This document shows, in pieces, positions 11,160-28,964 of a stretch of DNA of 64,000 nt (position 1 is its first letter; every line of letters begins with the position of its first letter). The notes below the pieces were generated by a model. The model was not told the DNA's origin, ran no database searches, and saw only the letters and a program-made list of their open reading frames with translations. Position numbers and translations under genes: made by a program. The DNA lies in NCBI GenBank assembly GCA_002633005.1, contig NMRA01000171.1:64776-128775 (forward strand), given 5' to 3'. The stretch is from Phoronis australis (taxonomy: Eukaryota; Phoronida; Phoronidae).

Positions 11160-14100
11160 TTCAGGCAATATACAACTGCTTTCCGCTGCTTTTGTCAGTA
11201 AATTTCTACGCCGCGCGACCACAGCCTGTGGTAAAGAACGTGATTTGCACGTGCTCTGCTATCGCGGAGGTATTTGCAACGTGAAGCCCAGGGTAGACGG
11301 GTCAACTTTGGCAAAAATCCCCAAGTTTGTTTCCCTCTTGATGAGCCAGTAACAAATGAACTTGTTTCTGTGAAAACAATAGCTACCGTTTGGAACGCCC
11401 AACAGACCAAATAGCAAGGCTCTTTAACTCAAGGTAGTAGACTGATTAAAACGAAACAACTGAAGAATCGTTGAAGTGGCATAGAACGTGAAAAACTAAA
11501 TCGCATTCTTCAAAGTGGTTCTCTGTCACTGAAACAGGAGTCAAACTGTTCACCATGTATTTTTATGGTTTGTTTTTATAAAGATTTTGAAGAAGTGTTG
11601 ATGTCAAAGTATTTTTTAGTTTAAATTTCAGAAAGAAAACGATCTGACAGCTGCTCGTCACTTCGTCAATTTTTCTCCCGCAATGCAAAACACGTCTCCT
11701 TGGTATCGCAAGACATACACACGCATTCGGATGTATAGTGATGACATATTTTGGAAGTAGATGACGTAATTTGGACCCGGAAATAAGAATAGACATGCCG
11801 TCAAACCGAGTCCAAAACGTCAAAATGACGTCATGGTGATTTCAAGCAGCCGCCAGTTAGACTTCTTTGAGCACGTGCGAGCATATGGTTATTAATCAGG
11901 GAACCGTGTATTAGGATGAAAGAGTTTATATTTAATCTGTGGTTCATAAATAGTGGTGCAAAGCTGGTGCTAGTAAGTGGTAACTAAACCATATTCTTCG
12001 CACCACCTATTTCTAGTGGAAACCCTTATTAAGGTTTGGATGAATTGGGAAAGACTTAAAACTGGCTTTTTTGAGTGGGAGTTTCTTGATGAATTTTCTC
12101 TGGAAAATGTCTGCACATCAAAGTACAGTTTTCTTGTCGAGAAGAGTTGTATTATATAGGCCTAATCACCATTCCCCACCACTACTAATGGATGTAAACC
12201 CCAAAGTGCCCACTTCACAAAGAGAGCTATGCGCACAATACATGAGAACCTCCCGTTTGTTTTCAACTCCAGGCGACAGCGGTTTCAATCGAGGGTAGTC
12301 CAGATATCAACCTAATCAATTGTTTTAAGCGTCCCGGCCTGCTCTTTTGCTCTTTGGTGCAGTCAATTAACGACCACGGTTCAAAGAGTGTTACTGATAC
12401 CATTTATCAACGAGACTTTAAACCTATGGCGTCTATTTTGGCTAATTGTTTATAGTAATTGGCCTGAAATTGGATGGATCAGACGTTTTCTCATTTTTAC
12501 GAGATCTGGCCAACTAACCAGTATAATCAATTTCTCATACCTTACACTGTATCTGGTGCAGGAGAACTGTTGTCTTTGGGCATAACTTCCAGTACGGTTT
12601 GTACCGAGAAAACACGAGTTTCAAATATAGTTTGAACTCAGTTAAGGAAGGGGTCGAGCTTTCACAAAAAAACGGAGTTGTAAGTTTTGGAGGTGTTTCC
12701 AAGCCTTACAATGGATGGCATTTACGTTCTTCTTATTGCAGCAACTCCTCTTGAAAAAATTCCCAGCATCCTTCTTCTGGCCTTGTAGGTCGCCTGGTCT
12801 TATCATCATTCAATAGATTTTGTGCGTAGCCGGAGTCGACTGAGGTCTTCCTGAATTTGAATGAGTTCCGGAAGAGTTCAATTATGTTGACCTTATTGTG
12901 TAGTCTGGCTAACTTGTAATAGTTTTACTAACTTGTGGTAGTCTTTTTTGAGCTTCTTCCTGTCACCTGAGTTACCATTTTTGCCTTTTTTTCTGAAATC
13001 CATTTCAGCCGTTTCTTCATGGTCACGGTTCGAGTCTTTCTAAGGTGATGAGACTTCTGCGAAAGATTTACGATTTACCAAGAGATACTTTATAGATGTG
13101 GTCCTCCTCTAATGACCTGATGTACCAGTAGAGAAGCCAAGTAGAGTATGTGCTTGTCTACTAGTCCGTCAGCAGTGGTTACTGAGAGGTCAATATATAA
13201 CTGCTCATCTGCCATAGTTTTTTCCCAGATGGTTTATGGGAAATTAATATGTTTTGAATCGTATGCCAAGTATTTCCTCTTGTCAATGTTTTTAGGCTTT
13301 TGTATATAATGGAAGCTTTTGCATTTAGCCATGGAAACACGGGTTTTTAAACTGTTTTTTCACCGGGGATGGTTGGTATATCAAATGGTTCGTCTTATGT
13401 TCCATTGGTACAGTACAGGATTAATTGGATGCGTTAAGCTTGTATCACATTTAGCCTTTGTCTGGTGTAGTTCAACGTTTTTTACGGTCCGTCTTTCCGG
13501 TTAACCCCCGGTATTCCCCTGCCAGTTGTATTTCCAATAGTCAGTCTCAGCAAGCCAATCAGCCTTTCCTTGTAGCCACGGGTTCCACACGAGGTCTGTG
13601 GGAGAAAACATTAGTATGTCTACAAGAGAAACATCACCAGGGCCAAGTATCATCTTCTTTATTTCTGTTTCTGTTGATGAAGGATGTTATTATATCCGAA
13701 AATTTCAGTTGATCCATTCTTGTTGTTTTGTTTACCTATACATATATTCTACATTTCGTGAAACAATAGTATCCTTGAGAGGATCTGGATCGCTCTATTT
13801 AGTTTCAGATTTATTTTCTACGCTTCTTACGGATGAACACTCACGACAGATCATAGTATTGATATCTAAAAAAGAAAGACTATGCCATGGAGAATTAGAT
13901 CTTAAACTTTGCACATGGAAATATATATAGTATTCATATACATACTCTGGTCCTGTCCAGGATTTTGTCAGGCCTCAGTGCTTGGCTTTTTCCAATTTTA
14001 TTTCTGGTTACTGACATCTTCCCGTTTTTTCAGATTTTCAGGTCAGCGACATAAATTATTGGAATGATGTTAAAAATGAGAATGTTGTGGATCAATCCGA

Positions 14101-14590
14101 GACTTTCGCCTAGTCAGCTTATACTTTCGGTTTTGCGAAGTGGCTATCAATATATATAAAAAAAATCTTTAAGTTAGTGTTGTCTGGTCAAGGCAATGTT
14201 TCAATAAATGTTATATATGGTACTGTAAACTATTCTATAGATTTCTTATCCCGTTAAGTTATAAGTACTTTAAATTTTGGGATAAAAGAACTGGGTTATC
14301 CGTTGCTTGTGGCAACTCTTTTTGCAAAGCTACACTTTGTTGCATATGACATTTGCACAGCTGATGCATTTTGAGGGTTTGGATAATTTAAATTTGTGTT
14401 CCAAGTCACAATTTGTTACTGTCATTCATTTTCTCTTTTGCAATAACTGACTTAACATTAATCACCAATTTACACTCCCAGAAAACTCAACGAAAACGTA
14501 GATAAATTTGGTGCAATACATTATATTTCAAAATACCTCAATAACTACATAACTACAAGTAGAACCTTAAGTTGAATACAAAAATAACAA
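11160..14590. other. No intact gene recognised
   Basis: The minus-strand reading of about 12700-13600 has several interrupted frames with a faint non-LTR retroelement look, but no diagnostic motif. Otherwise only AT-rich unique sequence is visible. Confidence 0.4.
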
Positions 14591-14599
14591 TTACAACAT

Positions 14600-15625
14600 G
14601 TATAACAAGAGCAACGCGGAGTGTTCAAATGCGCCCAAGACTGCACCGCAAACTGTGTGCTTCTAGGGGTGTTTATTTCTATCATAAATTTAATAAATGT
14701 TCTGCAGAGGGTTTGGGAGATACAGCCATAGAAGCAAAAAGCTATCACTAGGAGGCGCCACACTAGTCTGAGTCGTCCGAAAATCCTCATCAGCCGTCCT
14801 CTTCACAGCACAAACATAAACGCCAATTTTCAAAATCATCCTTAGAGTGTTTGGTTGATACGGGGAGTGGCCGCCAAAACCCACAAGAAAACAGTAAAAC
14901 TGGCCACAAGATGGCGCATCATATGTCGAATCCATCCAAAAACAGGCACACGTCAGAGTTTCTTTAATAGAAAGCTATGTACCAAATTTCATAAAAATCT
15001 GTAGAGGAACTTCAGAGAAACAGAGAAAAACAGAAAAAATGAAATTGCCACAAGAGGATACAGCGTTCGTCGTATCCCTCTGAAAGTCGTTGTAGTCGTC
15101 GTCCGTTCTAAACTTCCTAAATTTAATAAAGACCCTGCAGAGCGTTTAGAAGATACAGCCATGGGCGCAAAAACAAACAACACTGCCACTAGGAGGCGCC
15201 ACAGTAGTTGAAGTCGGAAAATCATCGTCATCCACTCTCTTCACAATGAGAACATATATGCCAATTTTCACAATCACCCCAAGAGTCGTTTGGTTGATAA
15301 AGGGGCGGACACCAAAAAACAGAATCGAAAACAGAAAAAAATGTCCACTAGATGGTGCAAAATAACAGAATCCATCAGAAATTGAAGCTTCATTTCACTA
15401 TTAGATAACTATTTGCCAAATTTTATGAAAACAAGTCGAGGATATGCGAAAATACAGAGGTAAAAGTAAAAAATTAAAATTGCCACTAGGGGGTACACTA
15501 GTAGTCAGGTGTCAGCTTCATAGGAAACTTAGATAAATTTAATCAAAGTCCTGGGAGGGGTTAAGGAGAAACAGCTGTGGACGCCCAGGCAGAGATGACG
15601 GCAATGTGCGCATAAAAATAGCAGC
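14600..15625 (-). mobile_element. CTAGTGGC-subunit element, minus orientation
   Basis: CACTAG(A/G)(T/G)GGCGC-like motifs recur about every 145-150 bp (14748, 14899, 15049, 15199, 15345, 15484), with conserved spacer words such as GGAGATACAGC and AATTTTCA. The right end has the shared terminal sequence CGCCCAGGCAGAGATGACG. It is the same family as 45196-47100, 47775-49055 and 59740-60533. Confidence 0.8.
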
Positions 15626-16019
15626 AACTAGCAACCAGCAACAAAGAAAATCACGTGATTACACAAATGAAGGCTGGTCTTGCCAAATGATTCTGCTCCA
15701 TACAATTCAGCACAAGATAGTTTACCTTGACATCAAGAGATTGGTGTGTCCTACATTCATGCCACCACACTATTTGCACAATTTTACTGCTAATTCAAAC
15801 CATACAGCTCAAAACAGCAACACTTTATCGCAAACTTAATATTTACTATACTAGCCACAGTTACACTGGTGATCATTTGTGATAAATGCAACTTAAGGTT
15901 ATGCAAAATCTAATTGACAGGTCTGCGGAAATTAGCTGCGAAAGTACAAATTTTAATTTGTAAAAGTATGTACTTTCCAATAGCAGAAAGCCTGTACTAT
16001 TTGACTTTTGACCTCATAC

Positions 16020-16460
16020 CAACCTACCGGGATTTTCCATAGATAACCCCATGGGCGTGTATTTGGAAAATAAAAATTTCAGGCGTTTTAGTAACACAAA
16101 ATAAACACCTGGGCGTCTATTTGGAAAAGGGGATGTGTAAACAGAAAGTCAGTTTTGCTGACGTTGACATTTTTTATTTAAAACTTTTTAAATTTCATGT
16201 TAATAAATGCATAGATCGACAACACCTTGTTCGTTTTTCTATAAATGATAAATGCTCCACAAAACTGAATTTGTGACAAAACGTTGACACCGAGAGGGAT
16301 TTTAAGAGAAAATTTTCGGAATAAACGCTCCATTATCTAGACACTCCCCACCAGACGTTGTAACACCAAACAAATGCTCAGGGGCGTTTATTCGGCATAC
16401 TTTTCCAAATAAACGCCCAAGGGCATTTCATCAGGTTGGCTTGTCTACCGATAATCCCAG
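16020..16460. repeat. Short inverted-repeat element
   Basis: GGGCGTGTATTTGGAAAA (from 16052) is matched in inverted form by TTTTCCAAATAAACGCCC (from about 16403), with a second left-type copy near 16111. The ~300-bp centre carries further ATAAACGC words. It resembles a MITE; no target duplication was identified. Confidence 0.6.
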
Positions 16461-17084
16461 TATTGTTGGGTGATGTGGCCATGTCTTTTTAGCAAAAGTT
16501 AGCAAAAATGAAAAGTACACTGGTACCTGAAAACAATATCAATAACATGATAAAATTCAATTTGCTACAAATGTTTTAATGTATCTCAAAAACGGTGAAT
16601 ACAGACATATCTTTTCAATTCGTTTTATGCAACTTAAATTTTTTTTACGAAAATCATAAAGTCATATTTTTTGTTGCAAAAGCCGAACATTAAATGATTC
16701 CTAAAAACTGGAGAATTGTGTACAAAGCATAAGTAGCTGAAAATTTCATGTGAATCCAACTGGTTGTTAGCTAAATTTGGCCACTTTGTAACCTTAAAGC
16801 CTCTTGTCAAAAACTGATTTAAATTATTAAATGGTGTAAGGTCCTAACTTGTTCCTTGCACGGAGCACAAATAATTCCTCCACAAGGAAGATCTGATGGT
16901 TTGTTATTCCTTTATATAGGATTTGTTCAGTTAGCTTGTTATGGCAATATAGAACTGTCACTTTTTCCCAAGCCAAGAAATTATTTCTCATCCAAGTAAG
17001 GAAGTCAAAAACTATTTTACAACAAATGGAAAGTGGACTATATAAGTTGGTTTCTTTTGTTGCCGATAACTGGTTTGAAAACCC

Positions 17085-17155
17085 ACGTACATACATACAT
17101 ACATTCATACATACACACACACACATACACACAAACATACATACAACTGTTATAA
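17085..17155 (+). repeat. (ACAT)n/(AC)n microsatellite
   Basis: Imperfect CATA and CA repeats. Confidence 0.9.
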
Positions 17156-17244
17156 TCACCTGTTCATTCAGTATGCTCTAGAGTGAAAATAACTATTAAC
17201 AAATGAAAAATATTCTTTAGCATTAGCAGCCAGTGCTGATGGCA

Positions 17245-17840
17245 TATAGGAACAGAATGGATGATAAACCTTACTAACTTTACTGTTTATTCTCATCACA
17301 TGGGAACAGAATGGATGATAAACCTTACTAACTTTACTGTTTATTCTCATCACATGGGAACAGAATGGATGATAAACCTTACTAACTTTACTGTTTATTC
17401 TCATCATATGGGAACAGAATGGATGATAAACCTTACTAACTTTACTGTTTATTCTCATCATATGGGAACAGAATGGATGATAAACCTTACTAACTTTATT
17501 GTTTATTCTCATCACATGGGAACAGAATGGATGATAAACCTTACTAACTTTATTGTTTATTCTCATCACATGGGAACAGAATGGATGATAAACCTTACTA
17601 ACTTTACTGTTTATTCTCATCATATGGGAACAGAATGGATGATAAACCTTACTAACTTTATTGTTTATTCTCATCATATGGGAACAGAATGGATGATAAA
17701 CCTTACTAACTTTACTGTTTATTCTCATCATATGGGAACAGAATGGATGATAAACCTCACTAACTTTACTGTTTATTCTCATCATATGGGAACAGAATGG
17801 ATGATAAACCTTACTAACTTTACTGTTTATTCTCATCATT
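17245..17840. repeat. 54-bp minisatellite, 11 copies
   Basis: The unit GGGAACAGAATGGATGATAA...CTCATCATAT repeats 11 times head to tail with very few changes (C/T in CAC/CATATG, ACT/ATTGTTT and one CTC/CTT). Each unit is open on both strands (18 codons), which produces two long opposing frames; no start context or homology supports translation. On the minus strand each unit contains AATAAA, and the array follows the stop codon of the SR-protein gene. Confidence 0.97.
17826..17831 (-). terminator. First candidate poly(A) signal of the SR-protein gene
   Basis: AATAAA on the minus strand about 290 nt after the stop, the nearest one seen. Ten more follow at 54-bp intervals to 17286. Confidence 0.5.
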
Positions 17841-18119
17841 CTTGGTCACGAGGGGAGACTACTCCGACGGTGAATTTGGCTTCCACCCATCCATCATGAC
17901 GGGAAATTCCGGGTCATTTTGTCCAAATACTGTACTTCCCATTTTGTTTCAAATCTCGTCATGACTGGTAACTTTAAGCACAACTATTTCAGGTACTTGT
18001 AAGCTTCCTGTCCAACTTAATTCTCTTCTTGAACACATGCCCACGTAATTTTACTTAACTTTTGCTCTAATTCAAGAAATCAAGAAGCAATAAATACAAG
18101 CTTTATCCATACACCATTC

Positions 18120-23432
<5,313 letters not shown>

Positions 23433-23434
23433 AG

Positions 23435-26270
23435 AAGAGTGTAAGATTTGTTTTCTCACATGAACCATAAAAACAATCTTTTTTGCCGGAAAAACTTGAC
23501 GTGTCTAAAACTTTCAACCACATGAAGCAACTTTTGTATAAGCATGCTTGGGCAATTTAAAGTAAACCAAGTTACTTTTTGTTAGTAATTTTATTTTAGA
23601 CTTAGAAATTGTATATTGCATTTAGCTTTCGTAACAAATGTTCAAGTTAGAATCTAATAAAAATTCCTCAATATTGAAACAATAAAACTTAACAAATGTT
23701 TATATATTTATATATAACACAGTGTTCTCCATGACCGCTTTTAATGTGTCGCAGCATCCTGTTTAAATATCCTGCGTCCTGTTTAAAAAATAGGGACCAG
23801 TTTGTAAAAAAGGTGTCGTCATCGTTAATAAGGCCTTCAGTGGTTCAAATTACGCTTGACAGCAATTGGCCACAGCTAAGTGGTCACTTGTCGAAAGCCT
23901 GATCACCGATCTCACTCAAGCAGCAGACCGGGCCGCTCTATTTTTGGTGTAACGTGGCTTATAAATAATCTTTAAATCACCTTTTCAATTCATCTCGACA
24001 AACTAGTCAAAGTCAATTGAATTTAAACAAAAGCCCAATGCCTAATGTACTACTACCTGCTCACTGGAGGTGCAGTCCAACACTAAATTCGCTGATCGTT
24101 AGGCCTAATTGCTTTTGTAGTCAACTGATCGTAATAACCCATTGAAAATAATTAGGCCCAAGGCTCATTGGTTAGTTCTGCGAAGTCAGTAAAGACACCG
24201 TTACGCATGAGTTTATACAATGACCGTCTTTTGGGTAGACAGTGAATCTTTTGGTGGCCAGAATTTTATTTTCATAGCACATTTTTTAATATTCCGTGGG
24301 CCCCACGACACTGGTCTGACTTACCGACACCAGTCTCAACCTTTGCATGGAAACGCTTTGGTTGTTGTTTGTGCATTTCACACCTAGACAAATATTATTG
24401 ATTACTTTTGGTGCCACTAGCCCATCGAGATTGACCGAGTTCATTTCATTGCCTTATAAGGAGTTTTGTTGGCACCATAAACATTATATCTGTCACATGC
24501 TCCCTCTAAAAATCTGCGAAGTCACAACTCAACTTCGGTAGCAGTCGTGCGCGACGTTTACGGTTTTGGGGAGCAATTCTAAGATTAGGGACAGCTAGTG
24601 ACGTCACTGGGTAAATGTCTCGTGGTGACAAATTGAAGCCAAAATCACGTGCTCTCATTGAAAACACATGGTAATATCTTGTGTAATCTAGCGTGGTCCT
24701 TACGTTACTCGCTGGTTCCCTGCATGCCGCTGGGTTGTCAGTAGCTGGCCCGCAGGTATCACTTAATTTTCCTTGGGAAATTTTTTTACACCGGCATTTC
24801 TGATTGGCTAGTCCAATTCTCAACAGGAAGCACTTTACACAAACAAATTAGCATGACTGATTGGCTAAAGAGTAAATGTGGTCTGTTGTACAGGCAAATC
24901 GGTGCTTAAAATTTATGTTCAGGAAATGTGACACATCTGTAGACTTCCATTTCAAAGTCATTTACTAAACAAATGGTTTATGTGATGTTTGTAAATAAGA
25001 CCACCTTTTAAAAATAAGAAGTTGAACAAACACACTTATTTTTTTGCACTACTGTGCATGGGTAAAAATAAGGTGCATACTAGCCTATGGAGACCATTGA
25101 CCGCCGCGCAGTTCTAGCATGTTTCTTGCAGTTTTTAAGCATGGGACCTGTTTAGATTTTCAGATGTGGAAAACACTGGCATCTCTTGGGATTGCCAGCA
25201 TACAAATATTCTTCTCTCACGCAACCTATTCCTCTCTCATGTATCTGAAGTCCCTACCATCAAAGCACCAGCACTTTTCGGCGTGTTGTAGTATCCGCAC
25301 ATTGTGTGATCATTTGCTCGCAGAGATCAGCCCGCATATTTTTTCAAACTGTTCCTTTCCCTCCCCAGCCTTAATCTGATATACGTACTGCGTGCAGCTC
25401 AAGCAAGAAAATTAAAATTCTTCTCTCACATTTGCTTGACCCGGTCAAGGATTCAAATTTGACTTTGATAGTCAGAAAACCTGTGTGGGATCGGAAGATT
25501 ATTAATATGTGGCCAAGTATTTTGGGATTGGTCTTCATGCAGCTAGTCAGGTGTTATATCCTGGCATGAGCAGTGTAAAAATGGTCAGTTGCCAATTTTG
25601 GAACTAAATGAAGGACTGTTAAAAAAATTATTGTTTTCGTTTCTCAGTCATGGACATATTCATTGCTAGTGAACAGACCAGCCCAGCTCCCACACATCAT
25701 ATACCTGGCCTGCACGCCATTCAGTATTTTCTCTGCCTAATATGCGGCACATACTGAAAAGGCAAGGCACATATAGATTTCCCTTGACGCACCCCACTCA
25801 GGTCACTCATAAACACCAGCGCATTGAACATCGTTGAAAGATCCGCTATTTTGGGTATCATGTCTGCTTATCCCAACCCCCAACAAACCCATGACTCAAT
25901 TGCAGGACAAAAACTCAACTCTTTGGCTGCAAGCATAATAACACTGCGAGCCCGCGGATTTCCTGACTGATGCTGTAGGGCTCTCAGTCTTTTCCACCAT
26001 TTTTGTCTTGTATCACACTTTCTAATATGGCGTGGAAGATTTCTGTGTTTTAATCACAAATTTGTTAAGAAGTCGCTGGAGCAGGATGTTGTAAATGCTA
26101 TCAGAATGAAGAACAATTGTTTAATATGGCTTGTTGGATTCCTCTTTTGTGTAAATTTATTAAGATTTGTATTTGTCACAGATGGTTGAAAAGAAGCACC
26201 CTTGGAACTCTTAGTCCGGTGTCATACCTTATAGTATATATATAGCGCATTGGGGAATATCAGAAGCAAA
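23435..26270. other. No gene recognised upstream of the SR-protein exons
   Basis: Searched for an exon with the SR-protein start codon and RNP2 strand ending in phase 2. The donor-like CG/GTAAGTCAG at 24325-24338 on the minus strand has a stop in the required frame, so it can only be non-coding. Confidence 0.4.
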
Positions 26271-26271
26271 A

Positions 26272-27040
26272 GTAGACAGTGACCACTGTCTCTAGCCAGC
26301 CCCAGTAGAGATGGTGTTCAAAGCTCCTATAAAAGCTTCCTATGCCGGAAGTTTTCAGCAAATTATACCTCACACTGATTACAACACCAAAGTCACATTG
26401 TTTTAAGTACCTTTTGCACATAGTCATAGACGGACACTTTAGGAGGCCGTTGACGTCTTTTTAATTCCTTCCAACTCGGACTAACACTCCTGTTATTAGG
26501 CAATGACCATCGCCTCTGTTGGCCCGAAGCAGAGGCGATGTAGAGGCTATAGGCGCTCTGTACGCCGGAAGCTTTTCGGCGAATTATGCCTCGCACCGAC
26601 TAAACCATCAAAGTCACGTTGTTATAAATACCTTTTGCGCATAGACGAACACCTTAGGAGGTTGTCGATGTGTTTAATTCCTTCCAACTCGAACAAATAC
26701 TCCCGTTATGAAACTTTTTCTTCGAGCAGTCCCTATTTCAGTTCCCAAAATCGTGAACTCAACTTTTTTATACTGCGCACGCTCCAATTCATGACCTCAA
26801 TCTTTAAATAGGCCAAAGGTGAGCCATTGCGGTCTTGGCAGTCAAATGTTCGTTTCCAAAATGCCACCACTTATACTTGTCTTTAATTGGCGTTACTTGA
26901 AACTGATTGTATTTCAATGAATCATTGTTTGTATTTGATAAAAACAAATGCTGTTGATATGACATTTAATAGTCTTTTTGCACATATTTGACATTTTAAT
27001 GTTTAACAACGCGGCAAATGCACGGCTGGTTCCCGGCAGC
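26272..27040 (+). mobile_element. Foldback element family, left arm beside the gap
   Basis: Carries the family core GCCGGAAGCTTTTCGGCG followed by AATTATGCCTCGCAC and AAAGTCACGTTGTTATAA twice in direct order (from 26345 and 26568). The segment 26503-27040 is repeated in inverted form at 27348-27900, making a large palindrome interrupted by the gap. Confidence 0.8.
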
Positions 27041-27204
27041 NNNNNNNNNNNNNNNNNNNNNNNNNNNNNNNNNNNNNNNNNNNNNNNNNNNNNNNNNNNN
27101 NNNNNNNNNNNNNNNNNNNNNNNNNNNNNNNNNNNNNNNNNNNNNNNNNNNNNNNNNNNNNNNNNNNNNNNNNNNNNNNNNNNNNNNNNNNNNNNNNNNN
27201 NNNN
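27041..27204. other. Assembly gap (N)
   Basis: A run of 164 undetermined bases. It lies at the centre of a large inverted repeat, a common cause of assembly failure. Confidence 1.
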
Positions 27205-27905
27205 AAACTTTTTCTTCGAGCAGTCCCTATTTCAGTTCCCAAAATCGTGAAATCAAAATTTTCATTCTTTTTAACCAGGCCGAAGGTCAGAAGTTGCGAT
27301 CCTATCGGCGAACTTTGAAAGCTGAAGTTCCCGCCGTTTGCGTACATGCTGCCGGGAACTAGCCGTGCATTTGCCGTGTTGTTAAACATTAAAATGTCAA
27401 ATATGTGCACAAAGACTATTAAATGTCATATCAACAGCATTTATTTTTATCAAATACAAACAATAATTCATTGAAATACAAACAGTTTCAAGTAACCCCA
27501 ATTAAAGACAAGTATAAGTGGTGGCATTTTGGAAACGAACATTTGACTGACAAGACGGCAATGGCTCACCTTTGGCCTATTTAAAAATTGAGGTGATGAA
27601 GTCACATCACCTAGCGAGCGTGGTGAAAATTGGAGCGTGGGCAGTACAAAAATTTTGATTTCACGATTTTGGGAACTGAAATAGGGACTGCTCGAAGAAA
27701 AAGTTTGATTTGGAAGGAATTAAACACATCGACAACCTCCTAAGGTGTTCCTCTATGCGCAAAAGGTATTTATAACAACGTGACTTTGATGGTTTAGTTG
27801 GTGCGAGGCATAATTTGCCGAAAAGCTTCCGGCGTACAGAGCGCCTATAGCCTCTGCATCGCCTCTGGTTCTGGCCAACAGAGGCGATGGTCATTGCCTA
27901 ACCTG
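27205..27905 (-). mobile_element. Foldback element family, right arm
   Basis: From 27348 it is the reverse complement of the left arm, differing at few positions. 27205-27260 also repeats, in direct orientation, the AACTTTTTCTTCGAGCAGTC block present in both arms. Confidence 0.8.
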
Positions 27906-27911
27906 ACACTA

Positions 27912-28960
27912 GACAGTGACCACCGTCCTACTCCTGGCATGTCGTATTCGTAGCCGTGGGACGGTGGAGCTCCTATGGTTATAGGCACTTCATACGCTGG
28001 AAGCTTTTTGGCGAGTTATGCCTTGCACTGACTAAAACATCAAAGTCACATTGTTATAAATACCTTTTGCTCACAAAGGGAAACCTTTTAGGAGGTGATG
28101 TAAGTAATTCTTTCCAACTCGTACTCCTGTTACCAAACTTTCTTCGAGCAGTCCCTCGTTTAGGCAACACGTAGCCCCTCGGTTGGCCATTTAGGGGCTA
28201 CAATAATTCCCATCGCTTTCTGTACACATTTCGTCCCATGTATTCTAAATGGGCAGTAAGCCAAATCTAGCCACTGATTTTGAGTTTTCACCTCGTCAAA
28301 AATACATTCTACACTCAAAACTATCACTTAAAAAAGCGCTTACTTTCTTCAGTGATCCTTTCTACTTCTAAATATATTTTGATGAAGCGTAGTTGTGAGA
28401 ATTAGCTGACTTTGGCGAAAAATTCCAACTCCACTTCTTGGTCACCGTTAAATTTTTCAGCGCGCGCGTGATAACCACAAAGTATGTCAACTGAGTCACG
28501 TGAGTTAGGCAAATGCTAGCGCGAGACTGAGCGAAGCGCGTGACACTTGCAAAATAGCATGAGAAGGTATCGGGTGAAATTTGTAAGATTTGTGTCCCTT
28601 GGACTTTTTATTCGTCAACATGCGTGATTTCACGTAACTTCCTCAAAATGGCCCCCGGTAAAAGAAACTCGAGCAAACCACAACATATTTTCATCGATTT
28701 GTTCAAATTATCTTGACTGAATGGTTTTCAGACTTAGGGTATGAGTTGTTTATAACTCCATGTGCATATATGCATGTTTCATTTGATTTTATTTCCTGTA
28801 TTTTGAAATGAGTAACTTTTTGTGGGGATGTACTATTGCCCCTGTATGCCTGCGGCATCCAGGGCGATATAATTGCCTATCCCTAGTTCGGTTCCCAAAA
28901 TCAGTAACTCACCATTTTTAACACGCGACTTAAAAGGCTTTATCTGGCTGCACATCACAC
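27912..28960 (+). mobile_element. Foldback-family copy interrupted by a MITE
   Basis: 27912-28160 has the family sequence (ACAGTGACCACCGTC, GGAAGCTTTTTGGCGAGTT, AAAGTCACATTGTTATAA). It stops at CAGTCCCTCGTT and resumes at 28881 with TCCCTAGTTCGGTTCCCAAA, the expected continuation. The block in between is the TAGGCAA-type element. Confidence 0.75.
28161..28880 (+). mobile_element. TAGGCAA-ended MITE, copy 1
   Basis: Ends are TAGGCAACACGTAGCCCCTC and TTGCCTA, a 7-bp terminal inverted repeat. Flanks TCCCTCGTT and TCCCTAGTT look like a ~9-bp target duplication with one mismatch. The interior has no coding capacity. An 8-9-bp duplication would fit a hAT-type non-autonomous element. Confidence 0.75.
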
Positions 28961-28964
28961 CTGG

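Noticed and set aside
12700-13600. Minus-strand frames with a vague non-LTR retrotransposon appearance
   Set aside because: Interrupted by many stops, and no reverse-transcriptase or endonuclease motif could be pointed to.
16827-17159. 110-codon minus-strand frame rich in Cys and Val
   Set aside because: Its first part is just translated ACAT/AC microsatellite.
17168-17899. Two long opposing open frames of ~220 codons
   Set aside because: They are a by-product of a 54-bp tandem repeat with no stops; there is no homology or start context.
24311-24360. Minus-strand ATG and good GTAAGTCAG donor as the missing SR-protein exon 1
   Set aside because: The phase needed to join exon 2 has an in-frame stop, and the encoded residues do not resemble the RRM start.
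26503-27894. Several 70-135-codon frames around the gap
   Set aside because: They are mirror copies within the foldback repeat and include undetermined residues; no protein family matches.
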